A stretch of 64,000 bases of DNA. Source: Pedobacter steynii (lineage in GTDB: Bacteria > Bacteroidota > Bacteroidia > Sphingobacteriales > Sphingobacteriaceae). Position numbers and translations under genes: made by a program. The DNA is taken from positions 5,208,001-5,272,000 of the forward strand of contig NZ_CP017141.1 of assembly GCF_001721645.1 (NCBI RefSeq), given 5' to 3'. The stretch's first letter is position 1. The number at the start of each line of letters is the position of its first letter. Positions 1 through 7,492 of the stretch are shown here, piece by piece. Below the pieces are notes generated by a model that made no database searches, had not been told where the DNA came from, and worked only from the letters and a program-made list of their open reading frames with translations.

Positions 1-1
1 A

Positions 2-853
2 ACTGTATGGGCTTTTGTTGGTTATTGCTTTTGTGATAGATATATGAAACTTGGTCCAACCGGAAGTATATTCGGTGCAATTATAGCAGTGCTGATAATT
101 ATTCAGATTGAGCGTCAGATATTATTGGCAGATAAAACTAACAGATGGTTAAAGGTTACTCGTATTGGATTGGCGATTCTAATGGCCGTAATTGGCTCGC
201 TTATCGTTGATCAGATTATCTTTAAGGATGATATTGATAAAGCTAAAATAAAAAGCAATCAGGAGCAGGTTGAAGCCTTGTTACCTGCTAGAACGAAGCA
301 AATAACGGAGCAGATAACACAATTAAATGCGTCGATAGCCACCAAGGAACTGGAACGAAAGGAACTCTTGGACGACATCAGTAGAAATCCTAATCAACAG
401 ATTGTAGAAACTTCTTCGAGCCAGGTTCCAGTGACCAAAATAACAACCGACAGCTCAAAAACAACAACTACAAGTACTGCACTCAAAACAACAATTTCAA
501 GAAATATAAAAGTAGTGCCTAACCCCAAGATTAATCAGCTCCAACCAATCGACGACCAATTAAAAGTACTGGCTGATCAGAAAATGATAAAAGAAACTAT
601 GCAGCTGGGGCTAAAAACGCTGTTGGAAAAAGAGGTAGATAGTAAAGTTGGGTTCTTAGATGAACTTCAAATTATGTTTAGTATTCTAAACGAGTCTTTC
701 ATTGCAGCAATTGTATATGTCATATGGCTCTTATTTCTCTTGCTTCTGGAATTACTTATACTAATTGGGAAATCAAACGAAGATGATTCTGATTATGATA
801 AAACCATTCAGAAACAAATGGCCATACATTTTAGAAAAATAGAGCTGTTGTGA
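2..853 (+). CDS. DUF4407 family membrane protein, 5' end outside window
   Basis: The reading frame is open to the first base of the window, so the ATG at 44 is probably internal: the residues before it (ending in FCDRY) match the DRY-like segment found after the second membrane helix in DUF4407 proteins. Visible are a membrane helix around IGLAILMAVIGSLIVD, a central coiled-coil region rich in Lys, Glu, Gln, Thr and Ser, and a C-terminal hydrophobic helix (about residues 220-242 counted from that ATG). The function of the family is unknown. Family assignment comes from recalled pattern, not a search. A terminator-like hairpin follows at 905-934. Confidence 0.72.
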   Translation, partial: TVWAFVGYCFCDRYMKLGPTGSIFGAIIAVLIIIQIERQILLADKTNRWLKVTRIGLAILMAVIGSLIVDQIIFKDDIDKAKIKSNQEQVEALLPARTKQITEQITQLNASIATKELERKELLDDISRNPNQQIVETSSSQVPVTKITTDSSKTTTTSTALKTTISRNIKVVPNPKINQLQPIDDQLKVLADQKMIKETMQLGLKTLLEKEVDSKVGFLDELQIMFSILNESFIAAIVYVIWLLFLLLLELLILIGKSNEDDSDYDKTIQKQMAIHFRKIELL

Positions 854-904
854 AAATTTGCCGACCAGGCAAAAAAGTAGAAGAGATGAAGAAAACTAAA
901 TAGT

Positions 905-934
905 AAGCCTCAATTAGAGGCTTGTTTCTTTTTT
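905..934 (+). terminator. Rho-independent terminator after the DUF4407 gene
   Basis: Perfect 7-bp stem AAGCCTC/GAGGCTT with a 5-nt loop (905-923), followed by GTTTC and a run of T. It lies 51 bp after the stop codon of the + strand gene. Confidence 0.75.
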
Positions 935-972
935 AGGCGTTGGCACTTTCATTGTTCATCTTCTGGAATGAT

Positions 973-995
973 AAAGCCCCTCGTTTCCAAGGGGC
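973..995 (-). terminator. Possible terminator for the small minus-strand gene
   Basis: GCCCCT/AGGGGC 6-bp stem with an 8-nt loop (976-995). On the minus strand it is followed only by TTTAT, so the U tract is weak. It lies 38 bp past the stop of the gene ending at 1034. Confidence 0.4.
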
Positions 996-1033
996 AGTCA
1001 TTAATTTTTCGTTAATCAATTGATAGCCAGAAT

Positions 1034-1183
1034 TTAGTTCAGCCTAGTGCAATGTGCGCACTTAGGTTTACCACCTGTTCCTGATCTTAGATTCTCTTTT
1101 TCAATGTTGTTACCTTCTGTACACTGAGTGTTGTCATGATAAACATTTTGTTTAATCGAATGAAATGCAGCTGTCTTTGCCAT
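1034..1183 (-). CDS. Small conserved-looking Cys protein, function unknown
   Basis: Encodes about 49 residues from the ATG at 1183 (MAKTAAFHSIKQ...). The frame stays open to 1261, but the extra 26 residues look like untranslated sequence. The protein has HDNTQC and EGNNIE motifs, a GTGGKPKC stretch and a C-terminal CAHC, giving three Cys and two nearby His that could bind a metal. I recall similar short uncharacterised proteins in Pedobacter-type genomes, but no function is known to me. No signal peptide or membrane segment is visible. Start choice is moderately sure. Confidence 0.6.
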   Translation of the reverse strand: MAKTAAFHSIKQNVYHDNTQCTEGNNIEKENLRSGTGGKPKCAHCTRLN

Positions 1184-1299
1184 AAAAATTGATTTAATTA
1201 AATGAGATACAAAAAACTCAATTAAATATTCCTCTTTCGTACGGTTAACCGTAAAAGGCAAGGCTATTTGAAAATAGCTACGGTTGTGGCATTTTTAGA

Positions 1300-2235
1300 T
1301 TACGGTATCTTTGATTTAGCAGGTTCAACATATTCAACATACATATGCTCAGACATTGGCAGTAATCTTTTACGGCTGTCGGCGGGGTTTTCGCCTCCAG
1401 TAGTATAAAACTCTACTTTGCCATTTATTTTTGAATAATGAATCTTGCCAATATCATTGCGGGTAATCAGGGCTATGTTTTTTATCCTTTTTAAGTGCGC
1501 CAATCTAAATGTGTCCAGCGCAACGATGGTAGCACCATCAACTTTCTGATCACAATCTATGGATTGATACTGCTCGCCATCCCAATACATGCATTGAGGT
1601 TTGTCGTAGATAAAATAGGAGCCAACCATAATAATTACTGCGGCAAAAAAAGCGATAATGCCTTTGTAGAATTTAACGGGAATGCCCAGGTACCCAATGT
1701 TACTTATTTGGGCATCAATTGGTAATACTGAAAGTAATTCACTTTCCTTTGGTTGTGTTTCGCCCTGAGGATTTTCCGGTTGTATTGATACAGGGGCTGG
1801 TTCTGATACAGGTACTGGTAATGGTGTCTGTATAGTCTGGGTATTGGCCGATTCCCATTCTGATTTCACAAGGACATAAATATCGCCAGATTTATAAGGT
1901 CTAGGCTCAAAATCTATGAACCAGGCTAGGAGTTCAATCGTGATCTCTTTTGGAGTGCCAACTTTTCCTTTTAGAAAGTTATCTAAAGGTTTGAATTTAT
2001 CAGGGCCTTCTGCTTTAATTCTCTTTACATATTCCTCTCCGCTATCTCTTTCGCCGAATAACGACTTAAAGGTTTCACTATCCTTTTCTGAATATCGATT
2101 GTGAAATACATTCAGACATTCCGCTTTCAGATTTGCGGTAGTATAACTCGCCAATTTACGAGGTAATGTTCCCTCTTTTTTTTTCTTTTCATAAGCAAGA
2201 ATCACTTCCCGTTTATAATCTTCAAACCTTTTCAA
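1300..2235 (-). CDS. Unknown single-pass membrane protein
   Basis: 311 residues from a TTG start at 2235. An in-frame TAG lies 12 bp upstream, and no ATG occurs in frame before the membrane helix, so the TTG start is forced; an out-of-frame ATG overlaps 5 bp upstream. The N-terminal 120 residues form a charged soluble domain opening MKRFEDYK. A Pro-rich linker follows at about 130-160, then one membrane helix (IIAFFAAVIIMVGSYFIY, about 190-210) and a C-terminal domain with CMYWDGEQYQSIDC, probably on the outer face. The layout suggests a cytoplasmic-to-periplasmic transducer (inference). GGAAT repeats lie directly upstream. Confidence 0.7.
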   Translation of the reverse strand: MKRFEDYKREVILAYEKKKKEGTLPRKLASYTTANLKAECLNVFHNRYSEKDSETFKSLFGERDSGEEYVKRIKAEGPDKFKPLDNFLKGKVGTPKEITIELLAWFIDFEPRPYKSGDIYVLVKSEWESANTQTIQTPLPVPVSEPAPVSIQPENPQGETQPKESELLSVLPIDAQISNIGYLGIPVKFYKGIIAFFAAVIIMVGSYFIYDKPQCMYWDGEQYQSIDCDQKVDGATIVALDTFRLAHLKRIKNIALITRNDIGKIHYSKINGKVEFYTTGGENPADSRKRLLPMSEHMYVEYVEPAKSKIP

Positions 2236-2260
2236 ATCATTTAAGCGCTAATCGTTAGAC

Positions 2261-2323
2261 GGAATTTTCGGAATCTCTAAAGAATTTTCGGAATTCTAAC
2301 GGAATCATTGGAATCTTCGGAAT
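2261..2323. repeat. Degenerate 20-bp tandem repeats of GGAAT pairs
   Basis: GGAAT occurs at 2261, 2270, 2290, 2301, 2310 and 2319, with AGAAT at 2281. The steps are 9, 11, 9, 11, 9 and 9 bp, so the block reads as three 20-bp units (2261-2280, 2281-2300, 2301-2320) plus a partial fourth. It lies 26 bp upstream of the minus-strand TTG start at 2235, where an operator or 5' UTR would be. Confidence 0.7.
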
Positions 2324-2434
2324 CCTTTGATAAACAGTGGTTTTATGCCCCATATGTTTGCATTAGAAATCAGTTCAGACTTTGATTCGCTATCAGAGTT
2401 TAAATGTACAAAACAGATTTCAAAAAGAGACAAA

Positions 2435-2568
2435 GACGCGGGAGTTACTAACCGGTTTGGGAAGCAGTTATTAGCTCCCGCGTTCGAAGCTCATACTTCC
2501 CAAAAATTTCAGAAGGCCTTCTGATTTACAATCGTAGCAGCCCCCGCGTATGGATCGCGGGGAACTAC
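2435..2568 (+). other. Structured intergenic element with two GC hairpins
   Basis: Hairpin 1 pairs CGCGGGAG and the following TTACTAA (2437-2451) with TTATTAG and CTCCCGCG (2468-2482), two mismatches in 15 bp. Hairpin 2 pairs CCCCGCG (2542-2548) with CGCGGGG (2556-2562), extended by GTAG/CTAC. Between them is the 16-nt perfect palindrome TCAGAAGGCCTTCTGA (2509-2524). The two stems share arm sequence, so cross-pairing is possible. Neither hairpin has a T run. Candidate leader RNA or small RNA; no known family recognised. Confidence 0.45.
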
Positions 2569-2597
2569 AGAGTATTTCATTCTTAAATTTTTGAATT

Positions 2598-2750
2598 ATG
2601 TTTTTTCAGTTATTAATTGCCATGATATTGGGATTGACTTCCCCTTCAAATACTACCAGTGAGACACAAAATGGTGTTACCACAATGAATACCGAGGGCG
2701 ATCCGAATACAGGAGGTGATACAGGACAAAATCCTCCTCCAAAAAAATAA
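2598..2750 (+). CDS. 50-residue exported-looking peptide
   Basis: ATG at 2598 and TAA at 2748-2750. Residues 1-14 are hydrophobic (MFFQLLIAMILGLT) like a short signal peptide; the remainder is polar and Gly/Asn/Pro/Thr-rich, ending GQNPPPKK. A strong terminator begins 10 bp after the stop, and a structured element lies upstream, so the unit looks transcribed on its own. The next gene is a lipoprotein histidine kinase with TPR repeats. A secreted signal or lipid-anchored short peptide is possible, but function is unknown. Short length makes the gene call moderately certain. Confidence 0.55.
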   Translation: MFFQLLIAMILGLTSPSNTTSETQNGVTTMNTEGDPNTGGDTGQNPPPKK

Positions 2751-2760
2751 CAGTAGATCA

Positions 2761-2787
2761 GTAGGGTGGAAACCACCCTACTTTTTT
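2761..2787 (+). terminator. Strong Rho-independent terminator after the peptide gene
   Basis: Perfect 9-bp stem GTAGGGTGG/CCACCCTAC with an AAA loop, directly followed by six T. It separates the peptide gene from the kinase gene downstream. Confidence 0.9.
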
Positions 2788-2797
2788 GCATTATTAC

Positions 2798-2811
2798 TAA
2801 TCAAGTGATTA
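2798..2811. promoter_or_regulatory. 14-bp palindrome upstream of the kinase gene
   Basis: TAATCAAGTGATTA, with arms TAATCA/TGATTA, lies between the peptide terminator and the kinase start. Its position suits an operator for the kinase/regulator operon; the binding protein is unknown. Confidence 0.35.
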
Positions 2812-2876
2812 ATACTTTTTATCAATCAATAAATAATAGCAGGAGTTTGGTGTAAATTCTCGTTTTTTTCTTTATT

Positions 2877-4559
2877 TTGGATAAAATTAATCGCTTGAAA
2901 CCTCTCTATCTACTCTCGTTTCTTTTGATGTTTTTTCATTCTTGCACAGATCGGGTCAAGGAAAAAAAAACAGAAGATAATTTGTTCTATGACCTGGCAT
3001 TTGAATTCCGGGATAAAGAAATGTATGATAGTGCTTTTTTTTACTTCAATAAGGCTAAAGAATTATTTCTGCTGCAAAAGGACAGCCTGGGTGCGGGAAG
3101 GTGCTTAGTTAACATGGGAATTATTTCAACACGGAAAGGTGATTATTTTGGAGGACAGGAAATTTCGCTAAATGCACTTTCTCATTTTGACAAAAAGAAA
3201 GAAGATCAATACTTTTATATTCATTCTAACTTTAATAACCTTGGAATAGCAACGCATAATCTGGGAAATTATAAAGACGCATTAAAATTCTATGATTCCG
3301 CAATTAAATTTTCCAGGGATTCCTTAGACACCCGTCTTTATCTAAATAATAAAGGCAAAACTTATCAGGTGATTCGCGAATACGGAGAGGCTCTGAAAAT
3401 ATACAATCAGATCTTAAAGGGGGCTAGTAAAAATAGAAAGGAATATGCCAGGGCATTAACTAACATTTCTCTAACAAAATGGTTGCAAGACTCCACCTAT
3501 AATGCCGTTCCAAATTACCTAAAAGCATTACAGATTCGTGAAGAAGAAAATGATCTTTGGGGTCAAAATTCCAGCTATTCACATCTTTCCGATTTTTATG
3601 CTAAAAAGCAAGTCGACTCTGCATTGATTTACGCCAATAAGATGTATGATGTGGCAATAAAAATAAAAAGTGCTGATGATAGATTAGCTGCACTTCGGAA
3701 ACTGATTAAACTTAATCCACCTAAAGTTGCTAAAGAATACTTTCAAGCCTATCAAAATCTAAATGACAGTTTACAGACTGCTCGCAATCTCGCTAAAAAC
3801 CAGTTTGCGCTTATTCGTTATGAAACAGAGAAACATAAAACAGATTTTTTAAAAGCCCAGGCTGAAAATGTTAAGAAGCAAAATAATATATTAAGACAAA
3901 ACTTTGCCCTGGGTATTTTGGCATCAGTCATGTTAATCGGATACTGGCTGTATAGAAAAAGAAAAAAAGAGTTACAGCAGGAAAAGGAGTTGGAAGTCAA
4001 AAATACAGAGATTAAGTATGTGAAAAAAATTCATGATCGGGTTGCTAATAAAGTATATCAGGTAATGTCCGAAGTCGAAAATACTTCACACATCAATAAG
4101 GAAAATTTGATGGATAAGTTGGAAGTCCTTTATAATATTTCAAGAGATATCTCCTATGAAAGAGAGTTAAATACGGAAAAAAATTATGCTCTGCAGCTTT
4201 CAAAAATGATGAAGTCTTATTCATCCGAAATAATAGAGATTTTTATAATCGGAAATGAAGAGGAGCTATGGGAAGGGGTAAGTTCCGAAGCGAAAACGGA
4301 GGTCTTTTATATTATGCAAGAGTTGATGACCAATATGAGAAAACATAGTAAAGCGGAATCCGTGGTTACAAGATTCAGTCGGAGTAATGATACTATAAAT
4401 ATTTGCTATTTGGACAATGGAGTGGGGATGAATAATGCTGTTAAGAAAAATGGTTTGACAAATACGGAAAACCGTATAAAAAGTATTCGGGGTACCATTA
4501 CATTTGATACTACAGCGGAAAAAGAGTTCGAAATTCGGCTCTCATTTCCTTTTTCTTAA
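2877..4559 (+). CDS. TPR lipoprotein sensor histidine kinase
   Basis: Up to 560 residues. No good ATG is available: TTG at 2877 or TTG at 2895 (then beginning KPLYLLSFLL) are the candidates. A lipobox with Cys at about residue 23 (FFHSC) suggests an exported, lipid-anchored N terminus. Residues 35-310 are TPR-like helices. A membrane helix at about 343-361 (LGILASVMLIGYWLY) leads to a coiled linker, a probable phospho-acceptor His near residue 386 (KKIHDRVANK) and a HATPase domain with N box ELMTNMRKH (about 482-490), DNGVG (about 513) and NGLTN. It probably senses a periplasmic or outside signal and passes phosphate to the regulator 10 bp downstream. Confidence 0.85.
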   Translation: MDKINRLKPLYLLSFLLMFFHSCTDRVKEKKTEDNLFYDLAFEFRDKEMYDSAFFYFNKAKELFLLQKDSLGAGRCLVNMGIISTRKGDYFGGQEISLNALSHFDKKKEDQYFYIHSNFNNLGIATHNLGNYKDALKFYDSAIKFSRDSLDTRLYLNNKGKTYQVIREYGEALKIYNQILKGASKNRKEYARALTNISLTKWLQDSTYNAVPNYLKALQIREEENDLWGQNSSYSHLSDFYAKKQVDSALIYANKMYDVAIKIKSADDRLAALRKLIKLNPPKVAKEYFQAYQNLNDSLQTARNLAKNQFALIRYETEKHKTDFLKAQAENVKKQNNILRQNFALGILASVMLIGYWLYRKRKKELQQEKELEVKNTEIKYVKKIHDRVANKVYQVMSEVENTSHINKENLMDKLEVLYNISRDISYERELNTEKNYALQLSKMMKSYSSEIIEIFIIGNEEELWEGVSSEAKTEVFYIMQELMTNMRKHSKAESVVTRFSRSNDTINICYLDNGVGMNNAVKKNGLTNTENRIKSIRGTITFDTTAEKEFEIRLSFPFS

Positions 4560-4569
4560 AATTTCAAGA

Positions 4570-5238
4570 ATGATGTTCAAAAAAGTACTTATAGCAGAAG
4601 ACCACGAGCACACTAATATTTCTGTGCGGAAAACCCTTGAAGATCTTGGTGTTGCTCAGAAAGAGTTTAGATTTTATTGCGACGATGCGCTAGCGCTCTT
4701 AAACGCAGCATTTCATCAGGAACAGCCGTTCGATTTACTGATTACTGATCTTTCTTTTGAGGAAGACAAAAATATCCAGGTTATCAATGGAGGTCGAGCG
4801 CTTATTAAAGCTGCGAGACATTTACATCCCAATTTAAAAGTAATAGTTTTCTCTCTCGAAAATAATGTATCAGTGGTCGATGAACTATTTGAGAACCTAG
4901 ATATTGATGCTTACGTGCGTAAAGCCCGATATGATGCAGATGATCTGAAACGAGCTATAGATGCAGTTTCTAACCATAAAAAATATCGTTCTGCAGATTT
5001 GATGAGAAACAAAAGAATAGATAATTCTTACGATTTTAAAGCTTTTGACATTGAGATTATCACACTATTGTGTAATGGGACACCTCAAAAAAACATCCCA
5101 TCCTATCTGCAACAGAATAATATTAAACCATCTGGCTTAAGCAGCGTAGAAAAGCGTCTTAACTTTATAAAAACAGCATTGAATATCTCCAGCAATGAGC
5201 AACTAGTTGCTTACTGTAAAGACAAAAAAATTATTTAA
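4570..5238 (+). CDS. Response regulator partner of the TPR kinase
   Basis: 222 residues from the ATG at 4570 (a second ATG follows at 4573). The receiver domain shows the acidic pair EDH near the start, the phospho-acceptor Asp in LLITDLSF (about residue 60) and a Lys in YVRKARYD. The C-terminal 70 residues (FDIEIITLLCNGTPQKNIP...) resemble a diverged LuxR-type helix-turn-helix. The gene starts 10 bp after the kinase stop, so the two are co-transcribed. The output domain is less canonical than in the regulator at 33803-34438, so DNA binding is likely but not certain. Confidence 0.82.
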   Translation: MMFKKVLIAEDHEHTNISVRKTLEDLGVAQKEFRFYCDDALALLNAAFHQEQPFDLLITDLSFEEDKNIQVINGGRALIKAARHLHPNLKVIVFSLENNVSVVDELFENLDIDAYVRKARYDADDLKRAIDAVSNHKKYRSADLMRNKRIDNSYDFKAFDIEIITLLCNGTPQKNIPSYLQQNNIKPSGLSSVEKRLNFIKTALNISSNEQLVAYCKDKKII

Positions 5239-5309
5239 TCAGCTTTGGGGTTTTATCTGAGCCTAACTTGTAAAAAGCAGCTGGAATAATGAGTTTAAAC
5301 TAAACATCT

Positions 5310-5573
5310 ATGAATACAATTCTACTCTTGGGAAGCATTTTTCTCAATACTATTACGCCCATCGCGACTAAAGAGGTATATGTCTGCAATAACAAAAAAG
5401 CCGATAAGTATCATTACTCATCAACTTGCAGAGGTCTAAGTAATTGCCAGTATAAAATTTCGAAAACAACGATTCTCATTGCAGAAAAAAAAGGAATGAC
5501 ACTATGTGCCTGGGAAAGCAAGAAAAAAGAGCAAAAAGTAAGGTTGAAACAGAAGAATCCAACGCAAATTTAA
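5310..5573 (+). CDS. Small Cys-rich exported protein, function unknown
   Basis: 87 residues. The N terminus is hydrophobic (MNTILLLGSIFLNTITPIA) and could be a signal peptide. The core reads VYVCNNKKADKYHYSSTCRG, then GLSNCQYKI and GMTLCAWE: four Cys with regular spacing plus a His/Tyr patch. I recall a short uncharacterised Bacteroidota family with this YHY...CRGLS...C...LC pattern. The tail is basic. The SH3 lipoprotein gene starts 20 bp downstream, so the two may form one unit. Confidence 0.65.
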   Translation: MNTILLLGSIFLNTITPIATKEVYVCNNKKADKYHYSSTCRGLSNCQYKISKTTILIAEKKGMTLCAWESKKKEQKVRLKQKNPTQI

Positions 5574-5593
5574 GTGTTAATAAGGATCACAAT

Positions 5594-6343
5594 ATGATTA
5601 GAATAATTCTTTCCTTTATAGCTATTACATTAGGTATTTCTTGTTCTCAAGCGGAGCATAAGTCAAATATTAATGATTCCATAGCAAAGGAGACCGTTTC
5701 TGATAAGTCTCCGGCTATTTATGGAATAAACGCTGCGGAAATAGCCATCAGAAAGGGACCTGGTTTGAAATATGGAAAAGTTGTCAACGAGAAAGCTACT
5801 CAGATTATTGGTGAAACGCAGTATTGTGAAGTCGGTTTTTCTACCAAAGTTGTGACACTGGAAAGGGAAGAAGAATGGACCAAAATAAAGGTGGTGGATC
5901 CTGAGTGGCTTTCCGATACCTATATTGGATGGGTGCCTTCTAAAGTTATCATTACCAGTGAAGATCAGGAAAAGCAGTCGTTCGGTAGGCTGGATCCTAA
6001 CGATTATCAAATACTAAAAACAAATCACAATACAATAGTTGAGAATTTTCATGTATTACTAAAACATAAAAATTTTGACAAGAACTATGTTTATCAATTT
6101 ATAAAAGCATTCCGAAAAGAGAATTGCACCAAGAACTGCAATGTTGAATTGTATGATAGCAAATCTATTTTAAACTTAATAGATGTATATCCGTTGGAAG
6201 GACAGGACTATTTAAAAATGGCTGATCACTTGATTTCTATTTCAAGTTTTGACGCATCTGAAGATAGTAGTTGGTACCCTTGTCAAAATTTTAAGTATAA
6301 TGAGTTAGGTGGTAAAAACTGGAAGAAAACTCCAATCAAATAA
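5594..6343 (+). CDS. SH3-domain lipoprotein
   Basis: 249 residues from the ATG at 5594 (the frame is open further upstream, but that overlaps the preceding gene). Lipoprotein signal MIRIILSFIAITLGISC with Cys at residue 17. Residues about 45-125 look like a bacterial SH3 domain: AEIAIRKGPGLKYGKVV, then EEWTKIKVV and YIGWVPSKVI. The C-terminal half, with CTKNC and WYPC cysteines, is unrecognised. Bacterial SH3 domains commonly bind cell-wall peptides, so an envelope role is inferred. Confidence 0.7.
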   Translation: MIRIILSFIAITLGISCSQAEHKSNINDSIAKETVSDKSPAIYGINAAEIAIRKGPGLKYGKVVNEKATQIIGETQYCEVGFSTKVVTLEREEEWTKIKVVDPEWLSDTYIGWVPSKVIITSEDQEKQSFGRLDPNDYQILKTNHNTIVENFHVLLKHKNFDKNYVYQFIKAFRKENCTKNCNVELYDSKSILNLIDVYPLEGQDYLKMADHLISISSFDASEDSSWYPCQNFKYNELGGKNWKKTPIK

Positions 6344-6447
6344 TATTTCTCTTTCGTTACAGTTGTGTCTATATTAAGACGTTTAAAAAAAGTCGAAATT
6401 TAGTATTGCTGTATAAATTCGCGTATTCCTATACTGAAATATAGCAA

Positions 6448-6472
6448 TACTTCCTAACTTAGTTAGGAAGTA
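6448..6472. other. 11-bp perfect inverted repeat in intergenic DNA
   Basis: TACTTCCTAAC and GTTAGGAAGTA flank a TTA loop. No T run follows on either strand beyond TAAA, so it is more likely an operator or an RNA hairpin than a terminator. Nothing else was identified between 6344 and 6639. Confidence 0.45.
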
Positions 6473-6639
6473 AAGGACTGTATGTGCGCTCATTACTCTC
6501 TTTACGTTAAATTGAGAAATCGATTTACGTTCTGGAAGGAGATGCTTGATGGCAAGTAGAGAATGTTTTTCTGGCTGGCTTATTAACACGATACCTTTAC
6601 AAGGTAACTTGAATAGAAAATGATAAAAATTAACTGCTA

Positions 6640-7461
6640 ATGAAACGACTTATTTTCCTATTTTCTTTTCTAATATTGGTCCAATTTGCTTATGGACAAA
6701 ATGTTGACAGTCTTAAAAAGGAAAAAATTCAAAAAGAACTGGAACAACAATTCTTCCCTGGTTCCAAATTCCAGAAAGACTATCATTTTGAATTTCCGGA
6801 ACCTTTTACTGAATTAAATTTCCGGACAAAAGATGGCTACAAATTAAATGGCTTACTCTTCAAGTCAAGGCAGACAAACGGATTGATCTTTTATCTGCAT
6901 GGCAGTAATGGTGCATTAGACGTTTGGGCAAAAATTGCACCCTTTTATACTAACCTTGATTATGATATTTTCATTCTTGACTATCGGGGTTATGGGAAGA
7001 GTGAAGGCAAGGTGAGTAGCGAATCTGAATTGACTGATGACATTCAAACCGTATATGACAACTTAAGAAAAATTTATTCGGAGCATAGGATTATTGTGAT
7101 GGGTCAATCCATTGGTACCGGACCTGCTGCAATCCTTGCCGCAAACAATAATCCTAAAGCACTGGTCTTACAAGCCCCATATTATAGCTTATCGGATTGG
7201 ATATCCAACGTTGCGCCAGGTACTGATTCTTCCAATATGAACTATCAATTTAATACGTTTGAATTTTTGCAAAAAATAAAAGTGCCTGTAACGATTTTTC
7301 ATGGGGACGCAGACAATGCTGTATATGTTGGCTCTTCTGAGAAATTGAGTCGGTTTTTAAAAAAAGGTGATCAATTGTTCATTTTGAAGGGTGAGGGGCA
7401 TACCAATTTTACCAGTAACACAGAATATCTGGAAAAAATGAAAACAATCCTTAAATATTAA
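6640..7461 (+). CDS. Secreted alpha/beta hydrolase (S33/BAAT-like)
   Basis: 273 residues with a signal peptide ending near FAYGQ (residue 20). It has the alpha/beta hydrolase landmarks: oxyanion region FYLHGSNGA, LDYRGYGKSEG, nucleophile elbow MGQSIGTGPA (Ser), acid strand VTIFHGDADNAV and the C-terminal His in GEGHTNF. The substrate is unknown; the closest general group is the serine aminopeptidase/esterase type. Single gene with no obvious operon partner. Confidence 0.82.
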   Translation: MKRLIFLFSFLILVQFAYGQNVDSLKKEKIQKELEQQFFPGSKFQKDYHFEFPEPFTELNFRTKDGYKLNGLLFKSRQTNGLIFYLHGSNGALDVWAKIAPFYTNLDYDIFILDYRGYGKSEGKVSSESELTDDIQTVYDNLRKIYSEHRIIVMGQSIGTGPAAILAANNNPKALVLQAPYYSLSDWISNVAPGTDSSNMNYQFNTFEFLQKIKVPVTIFHGDADNAVYVGSSEKLSRFLKKGDQLFILKGEGHTNFTSNTEYLEKMKTILKY

Positions 7462-7492
7462 AACAATGCTTCGTTTTGGAAATGAAACAAGT

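Noticed and set aside
2261..2323. GGAAT repeats as a CRISPR array
   Set aside because: Units are 20 bp, degenerate and without spacers; no cas genes in the window.
2327..2524. 65-codon + strand frame between the GGAAT repeats and the peptide gene
   Set aside because: It spans the hairpins and ends within the palindrome; no signal, domain or start context supports translation. Treated as part of the structured element.
6383..6589. 68-codon minus-strand frame
   Set aside because: Contains the 11-bp inverted repeat, has no recognisable protein features and no plausible start context.
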